Assembly (NCBI GenBank): GCA_019633425.1
Contig: WSUB01000165.1
Coordinates: 25,230 to 89,229, forward strand
Length of the DNA: 64,000 bases
Reading direction: 5' to 3'
Source of the DNA: Tulasnella sp. 424
Taxonomy: Eukaryota; Basidiomycota; Agaricomycetes; Cantharellales; Tulasnellaceae
How positions within the stretch are numbered: position 1 is the stretch's first letter; each line of letters begins with the position of its first letter. Positions 36,688 through 48,547 of the stretch are shown one piece after another. The notes below the pieces were generated by a model, which saw only the letters and a program-made list of their open reading frames with translations, ran no database searches and had not been told where the DNA came from. A program made the translations under genes and the position numbers.

Positions 36688-37044
36688 GTTGGATACTGTG
36701 TTGTGTTTGATGGAGAGGGGAAAGCGGATGGGGGCGACAGAGCGATATTTATGGATTTTGCAGACCGCCCACGGACGCCGGCTAGATAGGATCAGGAGCG
36801 AACAGAAGATTAGATCTTACTTTCAACCCTTCACCTCGGAAAATCTGAGAATTGGGGGTGTTCCTAATCTATCCGCCTATTTGCGGCTAAGAGGCTAGCG
36901 CATGGATGCCATGGAATGATCTCATACATGACATACCCCGAAGTGCGGCGCCTCCCGGCCTTCTAACCCAGAGGGGTACACGTTCGCTTCACCTAAAGCT
37001 CCTCGAGTAGTCACTCAAACGCCCCCCAACTTCAACGAGATATC
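36688..37044. promoter_or_regulatory. Shared divergent promoter region of phosphoketolase and acetate kinase
   Basis: 357 bp lie between the two start codons, so both promoters must sit here or overlap neighbouring transcribed sequence. This arrangement suggests co-regulation. No TATA box or known operator could be assigned with confidence. Confidence 0.55.
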
Positions 37045-39039
37045 ATGAAGACCATCCTAGCAGTGGTGAGTGTCTGTCAGCCTTGTGGGCGTCGTCAAAA
37101 CTGATAGGGGTGGGGCCGACAGAATTGTGGCTCATCGAGCATCAAATTCAAGCTCTATACGATCCCAACCCTCGATGTCCTCATCTCTGGACAGGCATCG
37201 AGTGTCGCGACCAAGGGCGCAAAACCATCTATCAAGTACGTAGTGCACTCCCATGGCAACGACGAGAGGAACGCCGAGGACGAAGAAGAGAATATGCCCT
37301 GTACGCAGCATTCCGCATCGGATCAGCTGGACCGTAATTAGCTGACTATCCGGCGTCGTTTTACCCGCTTTAGACGAAGCCGTCTTTGAACGCATTGTGG
37401 CGTTGATCGATCAATCCACCTCGAAGTATTTCCAGCCCGAGGATGCGATAGCGGCGGTCTCACACCGCGTGGTTCATGGAGGGACCGAATCCGAACCCAT
37501 GGAGATCTATCCAGGTCATACCGAAGGTCTGGAATTACTGGACAAACTGAGCGACTTCGCTCCTCTTCACGTTCGTATCACACCCTTCCTCCTCCGGTTC
37601 GTTTGGATCACCGGCGCACATGCCCGCTAACCTTTTCGAACTCTCACACTTTTCAGAACCACCGTGCCGTCGAAGTAGTGAAATGTACGTACCTTCCAAA
37701 TCCACGCGTCCCGGTCCCATGGAAATGACTGAATTCCATCGTTTCCAGTCTGCCTCGAACACCTGCCAAAGTCCCGCCAGGTCCTCTGTTTTGACACCCT
37801 GTTCCATCACAGCCTCCCCAAGCACATCTACACCTACCCTCTAGCACCTCCCGTAGAGACTCCTGCGATCCCACTACGCAAATACGGCGCCCATGGTCTC
37901 TCATACGCGTACATCCTCGGCAGGATGTCGGAGCACCTCCAGAAGCCTCAGGAGGAGCTAAATCTGATCATAGCACATCTAGGAAGCGGTGCGAGTATGT
38001 GCTTGATCAAGGAAGGAAAGAGCTTTGATACCACGATGGGGCTCACGCCATTAGAAGGTGCGTGCCAATGTCTTGTTGCTTTAGCGAGGGGATGGAACCT
38101 TGGTTTCCCCCCTCGAAACGGAAATAGTCGCAATCAGCTGATAGTGACCCTCTCGCGGATTGGTGGGGATAGGATTACCAGGAGGAACCCGAACAGGTTC
38201 ACTCGACCCAGCCCTGATCTTTCACCACACGCCTTCCGCGTCTGAGAAAGTCGACTTTAATGGTTTCCCCGTAGCGAAAGCCGAGATGATAATGAACAAG
38301 TGAGTGTCCTCTTCCTGGTTGCCGAACCGTGCCCTGCGCCGGCTCCCCATCTCCCCTCTATCGCTATTCGCTCGCATTTCTGACCTTGCCGGTCCTCTTA
38401 CCCTCGCGCTCCCTCTCCCCACCGCCAACCGTCCTACGGGAATTATCCGCACGACCGGTCTAACACGGTGGATCATGCGTTGAACGGGTCGGAACTTCAT
38501 GCGGCAGGGAGGGCGGTTTGCAGGCGCTCTGCGGCACAAGCAACTTCGGTACGATCGCCTCCGAAATGGCGGCGACTGCGTCTAGTGGTGGTGACTCCGA
38601 GAAATACCGCCTCGCGTACGAGGTCTTCTTAGACCGGGTCCTGAACTATCTTGGTGCCTATCTGGTCAAGCTCTTCGGCAGCGGCTCGGCGACCTCGCCG
38701 GAACTTCACGGAGTCGTCTTCTCGGGCGGGATCGGAGAGAGGTCCACCCAACTTCGGGCGGACGTGGGTAACTATTTGAGGTGGTTGAAGTGCGAGGTGG
38801 ATGACGAGCGGAATAAGGAGGGTCCAAAGGATGGTGTGGACGGGGGCGTGAAGGAGGTGACCAAGGATGGGAGCGGGGTTAGGATCTTCGTGTGCCTGAC
38901 CGTAAGTATTGGTCTCGAACTTTGGAGTCCAGGGGAGGATGTGATTATACTGATAGCTGATTCTCTTCTTAAGGACGAAGAGAGCCAGACCGCGAACATG
39001 GCGCTCAATGCTCTTCGCAAGGCGAAGTTGATTGATTGA
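37045..39039 (+). CDS. ack: Acetate kinase (450 aa)
   Basis: Eight exons fit in phase: 37045-37065, 37123-37333, 37374-37570, 37657-37684, 37749-38057, 38173-38299, 38508-38901 and 38974-39039. Motifs: NCGSSSIKFKLY after MKTILAV, AVSHRVVHGG, FDTLFHHSLP, IAHLGSGASMCLI, DTTMGLTPLEG, GTRTGSLDPALI, LCGTSNFG and VVFSGGIGER. These are the acetokinase-family ATP- and acetyl-phosphate-binding blocks. The enzyme converts acetyl phosphate plus ADP to acetate plus ATP. The equivalent of RYGFHGTSH reads KYGAHGLSYAY, keeping the His. Exon 7 starts after GCGGCAG because only that acceptor keeps phase and gives the expected EGGL segment. Confidence 0.9.
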
Positions 39040-39456
39040 CGTTAGCCCCCGGATTCTCTTGGGGGGACCGCATAAGCCAAACTTGAAATATCTGTCGAAT
39101 GTAGACATAGAAATTGATCCTGCGATTCAATGAAATACCCTTCTCAAATATAGTGGGTGTGTCGAAGGTTCAATCTAGCCGGTAAAAAAGGTGAATTCAA
39201 ATTGGTGCCGAACCTTAAGTCCGGTTTGAACCGAGCGGCAAACCACAACAAACTAGCTCAGCGCATCGTGTTTCTGTACACTTCTCCACACTTCTACCCC
39301 GAGATCGCCACGAGCCAATGGCAAATCTGTGGCCACAGCCCAGTACATTTGCGCCATTTCGGTGGCAAGGACAGCATTAAGTCTAAGAGTCAAACCGTGG
39401 CTTGCACCATGCCCAAGGAGGGACCTGTGTCCGGACGCAAGCTTATCCGAGCTGAA
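39040..39456. other. Intergenic; upstream sequence shared with 41580-41810
   Basis: Contains the acetate kinase 3' flank and then a segment from about 39205 that recurs before the next gene at about 41585 (landmark GTCCGGTTTGAACCGAGCG). It is part of the ~2.38 kb tandem unit that holds the first two plus-strand F-box genes. Confidence 0.6.
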
Positions 39457-39464
39457 TGAGTCAT
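39457..39464. promoter_or_regulatory. TGAGTCAT motif upstream of F-box gene at 39580
   Basis: Matches the GCN4/AP-1-type bZIP site TGAGTCA. It lies 116 bp before the ATG and is followed by GAAGAAGATC, as in other members of the array. Confidence 0.55.
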
Positions 39465-39579
39465 GAAGAAGATCAGGACTCGATCAGAGAACGACCCTCC
39501 TCATTCTCTTAGAGCGATTTTAGCTTCTTATTTTTCTCGCAAGGCATCATCGTTGGTCAACCCCCTCGACCCCTCCACC

Positions 39580-41333
39580 ATGCCTCCCAAACCAGCATCA
39601 CCCTCGGTCGTAGACCTTGTCAGCAAGACTCTCCTCGAAAGCATCAAATCCGAGAACTCTGCTACCGTCGCTCTCGAGCTTTCGCCAGACGAGTGAGTAC
39701 CTTCTCGAGATACGCACCTCCAGTCGCCTTGCCATTGACGCGACTATTCTGTTCCAGGGGCGTCACCAACGAGGTTCTCCGCGATGCACTCAAGATGGAA
39801 GCGGCCGTCTCCGAAACGATCGAACTTCTAAAGCAGCGACTTGACGAAAGCGTTGCTGAAGTTCGTCGTCACCACAACGCTCTTCTCCCCGTTCAACAAC
39901 TCCCTCCCGAGATACTCTCCACAATCGTCATCTACGAACTCGAGGGGATCGAGAGCCACAACCACCTACACCGCCTCATTCAGCTGTCCTCAGTGTCCCG
40001 ATGGTGGAATGCAGTCATCGTGGGTCGTCCCTCCCTCTGGACCGAAATCCACTCGGCGAACAAGAGCGAGGTCATCGCGCTCGCTCTTGAACGCTCCAAA
40101 GACTCGCCTCTTACCGTTTTGATCAACTCCAGCACAAGTGTATCGTGGATTAATCTCACAGAAAGATATATCTACTCGATGCCGGAGGATAAATTTCTGG
40201 ACCTAGTGTGCCCTCACATGGGCCGTTGGCGGGATGCTAAGGTCCAGTGGTTACGATGCTCGGACACCATCCAGCGCTTGTCCAGCGAAGGACCCGAAGT
40301 CTCTCCACACCTCGAGTGCTTGCATGTCAATCAAAACAAATATCCCACCGTAGAGGATCCAATATTTTGTTTTCCGGGTCGAGCGGAACGACTATTGGAC
40401 CTCAAGCTCGAATATCTGGCCATTTCGACGGATGATCTCATTAAAGTCCTGGCAGCTAGCCCTCAGCTCGTATCACTTGAGCTGCTGTCCCTGATTGAAG
40501 GGGCCGTACCGAACACAGAACCGTCCGGGTCCAACCATTCTCCCGACAACGCCGTCACGCCAACATACCTTCCTCATCTGGTCACCGTTAAACTCCTTCG
40601 GCTCCCGTCAAGAATCATGGTTCCTATCCTCGACAACATCCGTGCTCCAAACGTGGAGAATATAACCATTCTCCACGATACAAATGTTCAAAGCAACGTC
40701 ATCGAGGATCCGAATATGCCAGATACGGGTCCCTTCACAACCTTCGTCTCCCGCCTCCTCGAGGCAACGCCGTCAATATACGTCAATCTCAAATCTTCGG
40801 GATTACATCTCAAAGGTTTATCCGAAACAACACGCCACTACGAGATTGAGTTGAACGGGGTCCATTCAATCCTCCTTCGGTGGCTACGTCTTCGCTGCCT
40901 CCCGCAGTTGACAACCGGATATCACGTGCATTTGGACTTCGACTCAGACTTTGTCCAGGACGAGTCAGACGACGTCGTTACGGACACTCTCATGCGGCTC
41001 TCCAGGCTAAAGTCCGTTCGTCTGCGCACACACCCCGAAGCTTGGCGATGGGTCTGGCTCCTCTCTCTCCCAGACGCCATGCCAGCCGGATCAGCTCACT
41101 CGTGGCTGTGGCCTGAGCTTGCGCAACTGACGGTAGACGCAGGTGTTATCAACGAGGTCGCTATTCTAAGCATGCTGCTCGGGCGGTTTGGATTGCCCTC
41201 CGCGGGGCCCATGAAAGATGGACCGTCTCCTCTGCGGCTGCTTAAAGTTCATTCGGGAGGTCATGGGTGGCGTACAGAGGTCGTTGAACGGATAAAAGGT
41301 ATCGTCGGAGAAGAATGCTTCGTATGGGAGTAG
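39580..41333 (+). CDS. F-box-like/LRR-like protein, group I copy 1 (562 aa)
   Basis: Exons 39580-39692 and 39758-41333. A helical N-terminus (about residues 40-80, ETIELLKQRLDESVAEVRR) precedes the F-box core VQQLPPEILSTIVIYE at about 83-98. SVSRWWNAVIVGRPSLWTEI and ALALERSKDSPLTV follow. The rest is Leu-rich with RWVWLLSLPDAMP and ends EVVERIKGIVGEECFVWE. Likely an SCF adaptor; substrate unknown. It is the tandem sister of 41961 (unit 2,381 bp including upstream DNA) and more distant from the copies at 44303-56794. The start ATG is conserved in the sister (MPPKPASPS, MSPKPASPS). Confidence 0.86.
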
Positions 41334-41810
41334 TAAATTCAACGATCGCCGCTCGTCGTGGAAAACTCCTCGCTGCGTGAGACCTAGCGTTAGACATAGA
41401 AGAGGCAATGGAAGACCAGGTAGTCTACCTTGAACCTCCTCCTAATTAATTTGTACTCGGTAGTTATTTTGGGATCGGAAACGTATATGAAGACTTGCCT
41501 TCTAGCAAATCCAGCCTCGCCTTCGAACCTCGGCATCACGGTCTATCCCCTCCTCATCCCACTTTCCATCCCCAACATTCACATTACTTAAGTCCGGTTT
41601 GAACCGAGCGCAAACCACAACAAACTAGCTCTGCGCATGTGTAAGCCTCTCCTACCACCGAGATCGCCACACACGGCAAACCTATGACCCACAGCCCAGG
41701 ATATTTGCGTCATTTCGGTGGCAAGGACAGCATTAGCTCTAAGAGTCAAACCGTGGCCTGCATCATGTCCAAGAAAGGACCTGTGTGGACGCAAGATTGT
41801 CGAGGCTGAA

Positions 41811-41818
41811 TGAGTCAT
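41811..41818. promoter_or_regulatory. TGAGTCAT motif upstream of F-box gene at 41961
   Basis: Same motif and flanks as 39457-39464; 143 bp before the ATG. The larger distance is partly explained by a poly-C tract between them. Confidence 0.55.
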
Positions 41819-41960
41819 GAAGAAGATCAGGACTCGATCAGAGCACGAGGTGAACCCCCCCCCCCCCTTATCCTTTACTTAAGGCAAGTTTAGCCTCTGT
41901 CGTGAATCATTTTCTCTCGCAAGGCATCATCATCGGTCCCACCTCCTCGACTCCTCCACC

Positions 41961-43713
41961 ATGTCTCCCAAACCAGCGTCTCCCTCGGTACTGGACCTTG
42001 TCAGCAAGACTCTCCTCGAAAGCATCGAATCCGAGAATTCTTCTACCGTCGCTCTCGAACTTTTACCAGACGAGTGAGTACCTTGCCGAGACACGCACCT
42101 CCAGTCACCTGACCCTTGCTGCGTTTATCCGTTCAAGGGACGTCACCAGCGAGGTTCTCCGCGATGCGCTCAAGATGGAGGCGGCCATCTCCGAAACTAT
42201 CGAACTTCTAAAACAGCGGCTTGACGAAAGCGTCGCTGAAGTTCGTCGTCGCCACAACACTCTTCTACCCGTTCAACAACTGCCCCCCGAGATACTATCC
42301 ACGATCGTCATCTACGAAATCGAGGAGATCGATAGCCACAACCGCCTGCACCGTCTCATTCAGCTGTCTTCAGTGTCTCGATGGTGGAATGCAGTCATCG
42401 TGGGTTGCCCCTCCCTCTGGACCGAAATCCACTCGACGAACACTCCCAATGTCATCGCGCTCGCTCTTGAACGCTCCAAAGACTCGCCTCTTACCATTTC
42501 ACTCTACGCTTCTTCGTCTTCATCCTGGATTAGCCTCACACAAAATTATATCTACTCGATGCAGGAGGGTGCATTTCTGGATTTGGTGTGCCCGCACATG
42601 GACCGTTGGCGAGACGCCAAGTTCCAGTGGTTGCGGAGCTCAGACAGCATCCCCCGCTTTTCAAGCGATGGAATCCAAATCTCCCATCACCTCGGGTGCC
42701 TGCATATCACCCGAAACGACTCTCCCACCATGGACGACCCGATATTTCGGTTTCCCGGTCGAGCAGAACGATTATTGGACCTCAGACTCCAAAGGCTGGC
42801 CATTTCGACGGAGGATATTATCAGAGTCCTGGTAGCTAGCCCTCAGCTCGTATCACTTGAGCTGGAGTATCTGATCGAAGGGGCCGCACCGAACGCGGAA
42901 TTATCCGAGTCCGACCATCCTCCCGACAACTCCGTCACGCCGACATACTTCCCTCATCTAGACACCGTTAAACTCCTTTGGCTTCCGTCAAGGATCATGA
43001 TGCCTATTCTCGAGCACGTCCGTGCTCCCAACCTGGAGAACATAACCATTCGCCACGACACCAATGTCCAAAGCAACGTCATCGAGGATCCGAATTCGCT
43101 AAGTACGGGCCGCTTTACAACCTTCGTCTCTCACCTCCTCGAGGCGACGCCGTCAATATACGTCTATCTGCAATCTTCGGGATTATATCTCAAAGATTTC
43201 TCCGAAACAACACGCCACTACGAGGTTGAGTTGCACGGTGTCCATTCCCTTCTCCTTCGATGGCTGCGTCTTCGCTGCCTCCCGCAGTTAACAACCGGGT
43301 ATCACGTGTATTTGGACTTCGACTCGGGCTTTGTTCAGGACGAGTCCGACGACGTCGTTACGGACACTCTCATGCGACTCCCCAGGCTGAAGTCCGTTCG
43401 CCTGCGTACACACCCCGAAGCCTGGCGGTGGGTCTGGCTTCTCTCTCTCCCAGACGCCATGCCGGCAGGATCAGCTCACCCGTGGCTGTGGCATGAGCTC
43501 ACAGAGCTGACGGTGGACGGAAGCGTCATCAACGAGGTCGCTACTCTAAGCATGCTGCTCGGGCGGTTCGGATTGTCCTCCACGGAACCCATGAAGGACG
43601 GACCGTCTCGTCTGCGGGTGCTTAAAGTTCATTCGGGAGGTCATGAGTGGCGAACAGAGGTCGTTGAGCGGATAAAAGGTATCGTCGGAGAAGAATGCTT
43701 TGTTTGGGAATAG
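41961..43713 (+). CDS. F-box-like/LRR-like protein, group I copy 2 (562 aa)
   Basis: Exons 41961-42073 and 42138-43713, the same lengths as its sister at 39580. F-box core VQQLPPEILSTIVIYEIEEI, then SVSRWWNAVIVGCPSLWTEI and ALALERSKDSPLTI. The C-terminus EVVERIKGIVGEECFVWE is identical to the sister, while the middle repeats differ more. That pattern suggests a conserved Skp1-binding part and a faster-changing recognition part. Confidence 0.86.
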
Positions 43714-44172
43714 TGGTGAGCTTGATGAGATTTGCTGCATATAATCGCTTAAACGCCCCCGCTCGGTTAGACTTAGCTTCAGTCCTAGTAGAGGCAATGG
43801 AAGCCTATGTAGCCTTTCTTGAAACTTCCTTGTAATATTGTTGTACTCGCTACATGATTAGATGCGTGCTGTCCTGTCAATAAACCCGCCATGGCTTGAA
43901 CAGTTTATCTCATCCTTGTGCCGCTTTCCATCCCAAAAACCTATACTACGGTTTGTTTGTTTCTCCGGGTACTACAATTCTGCGGCATCCGGTGCTTACA
44001 TACTACCCAGGCGGTCTGTGCCACAGTGCGGAGTCGACGGCTGTGGGACGGCGCCTCCGCGAGCACCCCAGTAACACAGCCAGTGTGGAGATAGAACCCG
44101 GATCTATTCTTGATCTGATCAAAGCGGATGTGTACGGTTAGGCCTTTAGGAGCATAGGAGATCGAAACCGAG
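43714..44172. other. Intergenic
   Basis: 3' flank of the gene at 41961 and upstream region of the next gene. No supported gene. Confidence 0.5.
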
Positions 44173-44180
44173 TGAGTCAT
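44173..44180. promoter_or_regulatory. TGAGTCAT motif upstream of F-box gene at 44303
   Basis: 123 bp before the ATG; flanked by CAGAAGAAC as in the family. Confidence 0.55.
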
Positions 44181-44302
44181 ACAGAAGAACGGAAACCTAA
44201 GACATGAGGTGAACCGCCGAGATTGCCGACTTAAGACGGTCTGTCCCTGCAACGAACCATTCTCCCAACGCATCATCCCCCTCCCCTTCAACGATTTTTC
44301 AA

Positions 44303-46075
44303 ATGTCCATCAAACCTGCGTCCGACTTGACGATCGACTCTGCCAGTCAGTGCCTGCTCAAAAGCATCGAATCGGAAAGCATTCTTCCAGTAGGACTTTT
44401 GGTTAGCGATTGGCAACAACCCCGGTAGGTGCATCTCTCAGGGCCGTTTTCTGGACTTCTCCTCATTTTTGGCGGTCCTCCTTAAAGGGAATCTATCAAA
44501 TACTTAGATGCCAACGAATTACGAGCTGGAATTTCCGAAACCGCCGAGCGTCTGAAGCTGCAACTCCTCCACAGCGTGTCCGCGGCTTTCCGGCGCCACA
44601 ATTCTTTCCTCCCAATCCAACGACTCCCTCCTGAAATCCTTTCCGCCTCCATCGCTCACACCATGGCTGATATCGAGTGCCACAACCATCAGCAGAGGCT
44701 CATACAATTGTCAACTGTCTCGTCGTGGTGGCGCGAGGTCACGCTTGGCACTCCTTCCCTTTGGGGTGTAATCAGCTCGAAAGATCCGGAGTGGATCGTC
44801 TCTCTCGCATTGGAACGATCCAAAGATACTCCTCTCACCGTCTTGTATGAAGGCACCTCTTACTCCAGCAACCTTCATGGTGGCTCATCGTACCGGGACT
44901 CCATCGGACCAGGCGGTTTCTTTGTATTGGTCACTCCGCACGCGGCTCGCTGGGCCGACGCAACCTTACCATTGCTGGGATCCACCGATGACAGCATTGA
45001 ATGGCTTAAACAACACCCTATTCAACTCTCACAGCACCTCCGACGACTAAACCTGGGCTGGGACGGCGCTCCAACCACGGACAATGCCATTACTCGCTTT
45101 TCCGGTCACGCGGAACACTTGCGAGAGCTCAAGCTCAGCGGTCTCCACGTATCTCCCACAAATTTCCTACACACCCTCGGCACAAGTAGGCAGATCCTAT
45201 CCTTGGATCTCGATTCCCTTGTCGTTTCTTCGGAACAGGTGGATTCCGAGCCACCGGAACACTCCTCCGCCGCCACTCCAATACCAATAGACCTTCCATG
45301 CCTGACAAAGCTTAGCCTTAGGTCACTGCCACCAAGCATCCTTGGTCCCATAGTCGAGAGTATAAACGCCTCGAATCTGGAGACAGTGTCCATCAGTTAC
45401 GTGGTTATCGACGGAAACGCAGACAAACCCAGCGAGCCCTTTGCGTCTTTCACTGCCCGCCTAATAGCAACTACCCTCTGGGTGTTGGTCGAGATTCGAT
45501 CAGACACAATCATTCTCAAGCCTCTCTCTCCGATACCACCTCTAACCACCTGTAATTACAACCTCGAGTTACGAGGTGAAGCTTCAGAGGTCCTCCAGTG
45601 GCTCCGCTTTCGCTCTCTATCCCAGATGAGCAAAAAGTACTCGGTGGAGTTGTATATCGACTCGAGTTCTTTGGACCAGGCGGTGATAGACAAGCTCATG
45701 CACTTCCCCGAGGTGGCAGCCGTTCACCTTTTCGGATGCAGGGAGTCATGGAGATGGATTTGGCTTCTCTCACTTCCCGACGCGGTGCAAACGGAATCGG
45801 GGGACTCAAAGCCGGTCGTCAAATCGTGGCTATGGCCTAAGCTGGAGTATTTGATGTTTTACGGGGACTATGTCAACGAGTTCACGATTCTCAGTGCCCT
45901 GCTAACAAGGTATGGGTCGCGATCGTCACGAGGATCGGACACGAAAATGGAAGGAGTCCCACGTCGGCTGCTGAGTCTCAAAGTGTGTCCCGGGGGTAAC
46001 GTATGGCGAGCGGAGGTTTTAGATCGTATTCGAGAGTTGGTTGGACCGGGTTGCTTCAAATGGGAGTCAACTTAG
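44303..46075 (+). CDS. F-box-like/LRR-like protein, group II (569 aa)
   Basis: Exons 44303-44424 and 44488-46075. The conserved first exon MSIKPAS ... LLKSIESES precedes a helical segment and the F-box core IQRLPPEILSASIAHTMADIECHNHQQRL is split only by numbering (about residues 80-110). Then SSWWREVTLGTPSLWG and SLALERSKDTPLTV. Downstream, PHAARWADA, LRRLNLGWDGAPTTDNAITR and RWIWLLSLPDAVQT recur in all group II members. It ends ELVGPGCFKW. Probable SCF substrate adaptor. Confidence 0.86.
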
Positions 46076-46650
46076 TCGGCCGGCGACGAGACCCGCGGTA
46101 GCGAAGCTTGGAAGTGGCGGATAGAGGGCGTAGAGACTCATCCGAATCTTTCTAGTCGGTAGCCATCATCTGTTTAGATTTGTATGCGAACGGGTTTGAC
46201 TTGTACTTGTGCGTCGCGAGAGGCAGGGGAGGCCTCGAGCGGCATTCATGACTCGAAGGTTCAATGTTAAGCAAGCCTCGCTCGAGCTTGCCGACACTTA
46301 CGACACACCAAATTATGTATAGGGAGTGTCAAGTGATTGGAAGGAGCTTCGGCAGGACCCTCACCGCAGGGTGTAAATCCTGCCCTGCAATCTGTGAACC
46401 CCATAATTCGGAATGAGAAGACCTAATCGATTATATCTTGGTCTTGACTTCACGAGCAGATGTTCAGCGTCAACTTGGGGATGGGATTATGCAGTTGCCT
46501 CGGACTTAATTGAGGCCTCCTGGTAAATGCGAAGCGCAACACCATCATTTGAGTGGCGCATGCCAGGTTATAGAACTGGAGAGGGCTATTCGGACCCTGG
46601 TTACATTTTACGTTTGCGACTGGGGGTGCATGTGGGATGATCGAACGGAA
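46076..46650. other. Intergenic
   Basis: 3' flank and upstream sequence between two F-box genes. No supported gene was seen. Confidence 0.5.
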
Positions 46651-46658
46651 TGAGTCAT
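46651..46658. promoter_or_regulatory. TGAGTCAT motif upstream of F-box gene at 46776
   Basis: Preceded by GATCGAACGGAA and followed by AAGAAGACAAAGAAGATCG; 118 bp before the ATG. Confidence 0.55.
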
Positions 46659-46775
46659 AAGAAGACAAAGAAGATCGCCCACGAGGCACGCTGACCGACA
46701 TTGCCTTGTTCAAGACGCGCCTGCAGCGAATCATTTTCACAAGGCATCTTCTCCTCCTCCCCAGCATTATCTCAA

Positions 46776-48547
46776 ATGACTTTCAAACCAGCCTCCTTCT
46801 CGACGATCCAATCTGTCGGCCTGTGCCTGCTCCACAGCATCGAGTCGGAAAACGCGCCGTTCCTTCCGGCGGGATTCTTTAATGAATCACCTTGGTAGGT
46901 GCATTTGTCAAGGACAATTCTCGGATTTCTTCTCAATACATAATTTTGGCCCCTCGAAGGGAATCTGTCAAAGACTTAGACTTCAACGAGTTACGAGCAT
47001 GCATCTCCAAAACTCTCGACCTTTTGAAGCAGCAACTCTTCCAAGTCTTTGCTCTCATCTGTCGGCGTCGTAGTTCGTTCCTCCCGGTCCACCGCTTGCC
47101 TCCCGAAATCCTTTCCGTCTCCATCGCTCACTCCATGGCTGAAATCGAGTGCCATAACCATCAGCAGAGACTTATACAGCTATCGACTGTCTCGTGGTGG
47201 TGGCGCCAGGTCACGCTCGGCACTCCTTCGCTGTGGAGCGTGATCTGCTCGAAAGACCCAGAGTGGATCGTCTCTCTCGCATTGGAGCGATCCAAGGATG
47301 CTCCTCTCACAATCTTGTATGACGGCACGTCCTACTCCAGCAATCTCCATGGAGGCAAATCGAACCGGGAGTCCATGGGATCAGATGATTTCCTTCGATT
47401 GGTCTCTCCGCACACGGCTCGCTGGGCCGACGCTACCGTACCGCAGCTGGGATCTGGCCACGACAACGTAGAATGGCTGAGCCAACACCCTATCCAGCTA
47501 TCGCAGCACCTCCGACAACTAAACCTGGACTGGCACGGCTCTCCATCCACGGACAACGCCGTTACCCGTTTCTCCGGCCGTACCGGATGCTTGTTGGATC
47601 TCAAGCTCCGGAACCTCCACATAGTCCCTACAGACATGTTTCGTATTCTCGCCGCAGCTCGTCGGATGGTATCCCTGGATCTGGACTCGCTTGTCGCTTC
47701 CGTCCGACAGGAGCACGAAGATGAGCCCAACAACACCTCCCCTCCAATGATCGACCTTCCATGTCTAAAAAGGCTTGCCCTTAAGGGACTACCGTCGAAC
47801 ATAATGGACCCCATTGTCCAACATCTAAATCCCTCGGCCCTAGATATGGTGTCTATTGATCACAATCTAGTTGTCCAGGGGGACCCATCCATCCCATCCA
47901 CACACCCCGACCCGTTTGCGTCTTTCACTGCCCGCCTCGTCGCGACTAGAACCTGGACCGAGATTCAAATTCAGTCTAACGGGATCAGTCTTAAGCCTTG
48001 CGCTGGACCTATTCGTAATTTCGCTATCCGGTTGGAGGGTGAGCGTGTGGCAATCCTATGGTGGCTTCGACTTCGCTCCTTGCCGCAAATCACCCGGGAG
48101 TATTCGTTGCAGTTGGATATTTCCTCCGACTCCCTCGGAGAGAATCCCGAGCAGATGCTAATAGACAACCTTATGCGGTTCTCCAATGTGGGATCCGTTG
48201 TTCTTTGGGGGCGTAGAGAGTCACAGCGATGGATCTGGCTCCTCTCTCTTCCCGACGCTGTGCAAGCGGACTTGGTGGATTCGAAGAGCGACAAGCCCAT
48301 CAGGTCGTGGCTATGGCCTGGTCTATGTTACCTGCGCTTTAAGGGAGATTACGTCAACGAGTTCACGATTCTGAGCGTTCTTCTGGCGAGATATGGGTCG
48401 AGACCGACTGAAGGTGCAGGTGCTCCAAGTCGGTTTGTGAGACTTGATATTCGCCCCGGAGAAAACGTGTGGCGAGCGGAAGTTTTTGACCGGATCAAAA
48501 AGCTTGTTGGACCTAGCTGCGCCGTGAAGTGGGTTAAACCCCAGTAG
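46776..48547 (+). CDS. F-box-like/LRR-like protein, group II (568 aa)
   Basis: Exons 46776-46894 and 46960-48547. MTFKPASFSTIQS start, helical segment, F-box core VHRLPPEILSVSIAHSMAEI, then SWWWRQVTLGTPSLWS and SLALERSKDAPLTI. Leu-rich C-terminal part with HLRQLNLDWHGSPSTDN and RWIWLLSLPDAVQ; end LVGPSCAVKWVK. Same design as the neighbours. The region after about residue 250 is the most variable. Confidence 0.86.

Noticed and set aside
37236..37320. GTACGTAG in acetate kinase as an intron donor
   Set aside because: The frame continues openly through it (VVHSHGNDERNAEDEEEN) to a donor at 37334 in correct phase.
38629..39108. 159-codon minus-strand frame opposite acetate kinase
   Set aside because: Antisense shadow of exons 7-8, without motif support.
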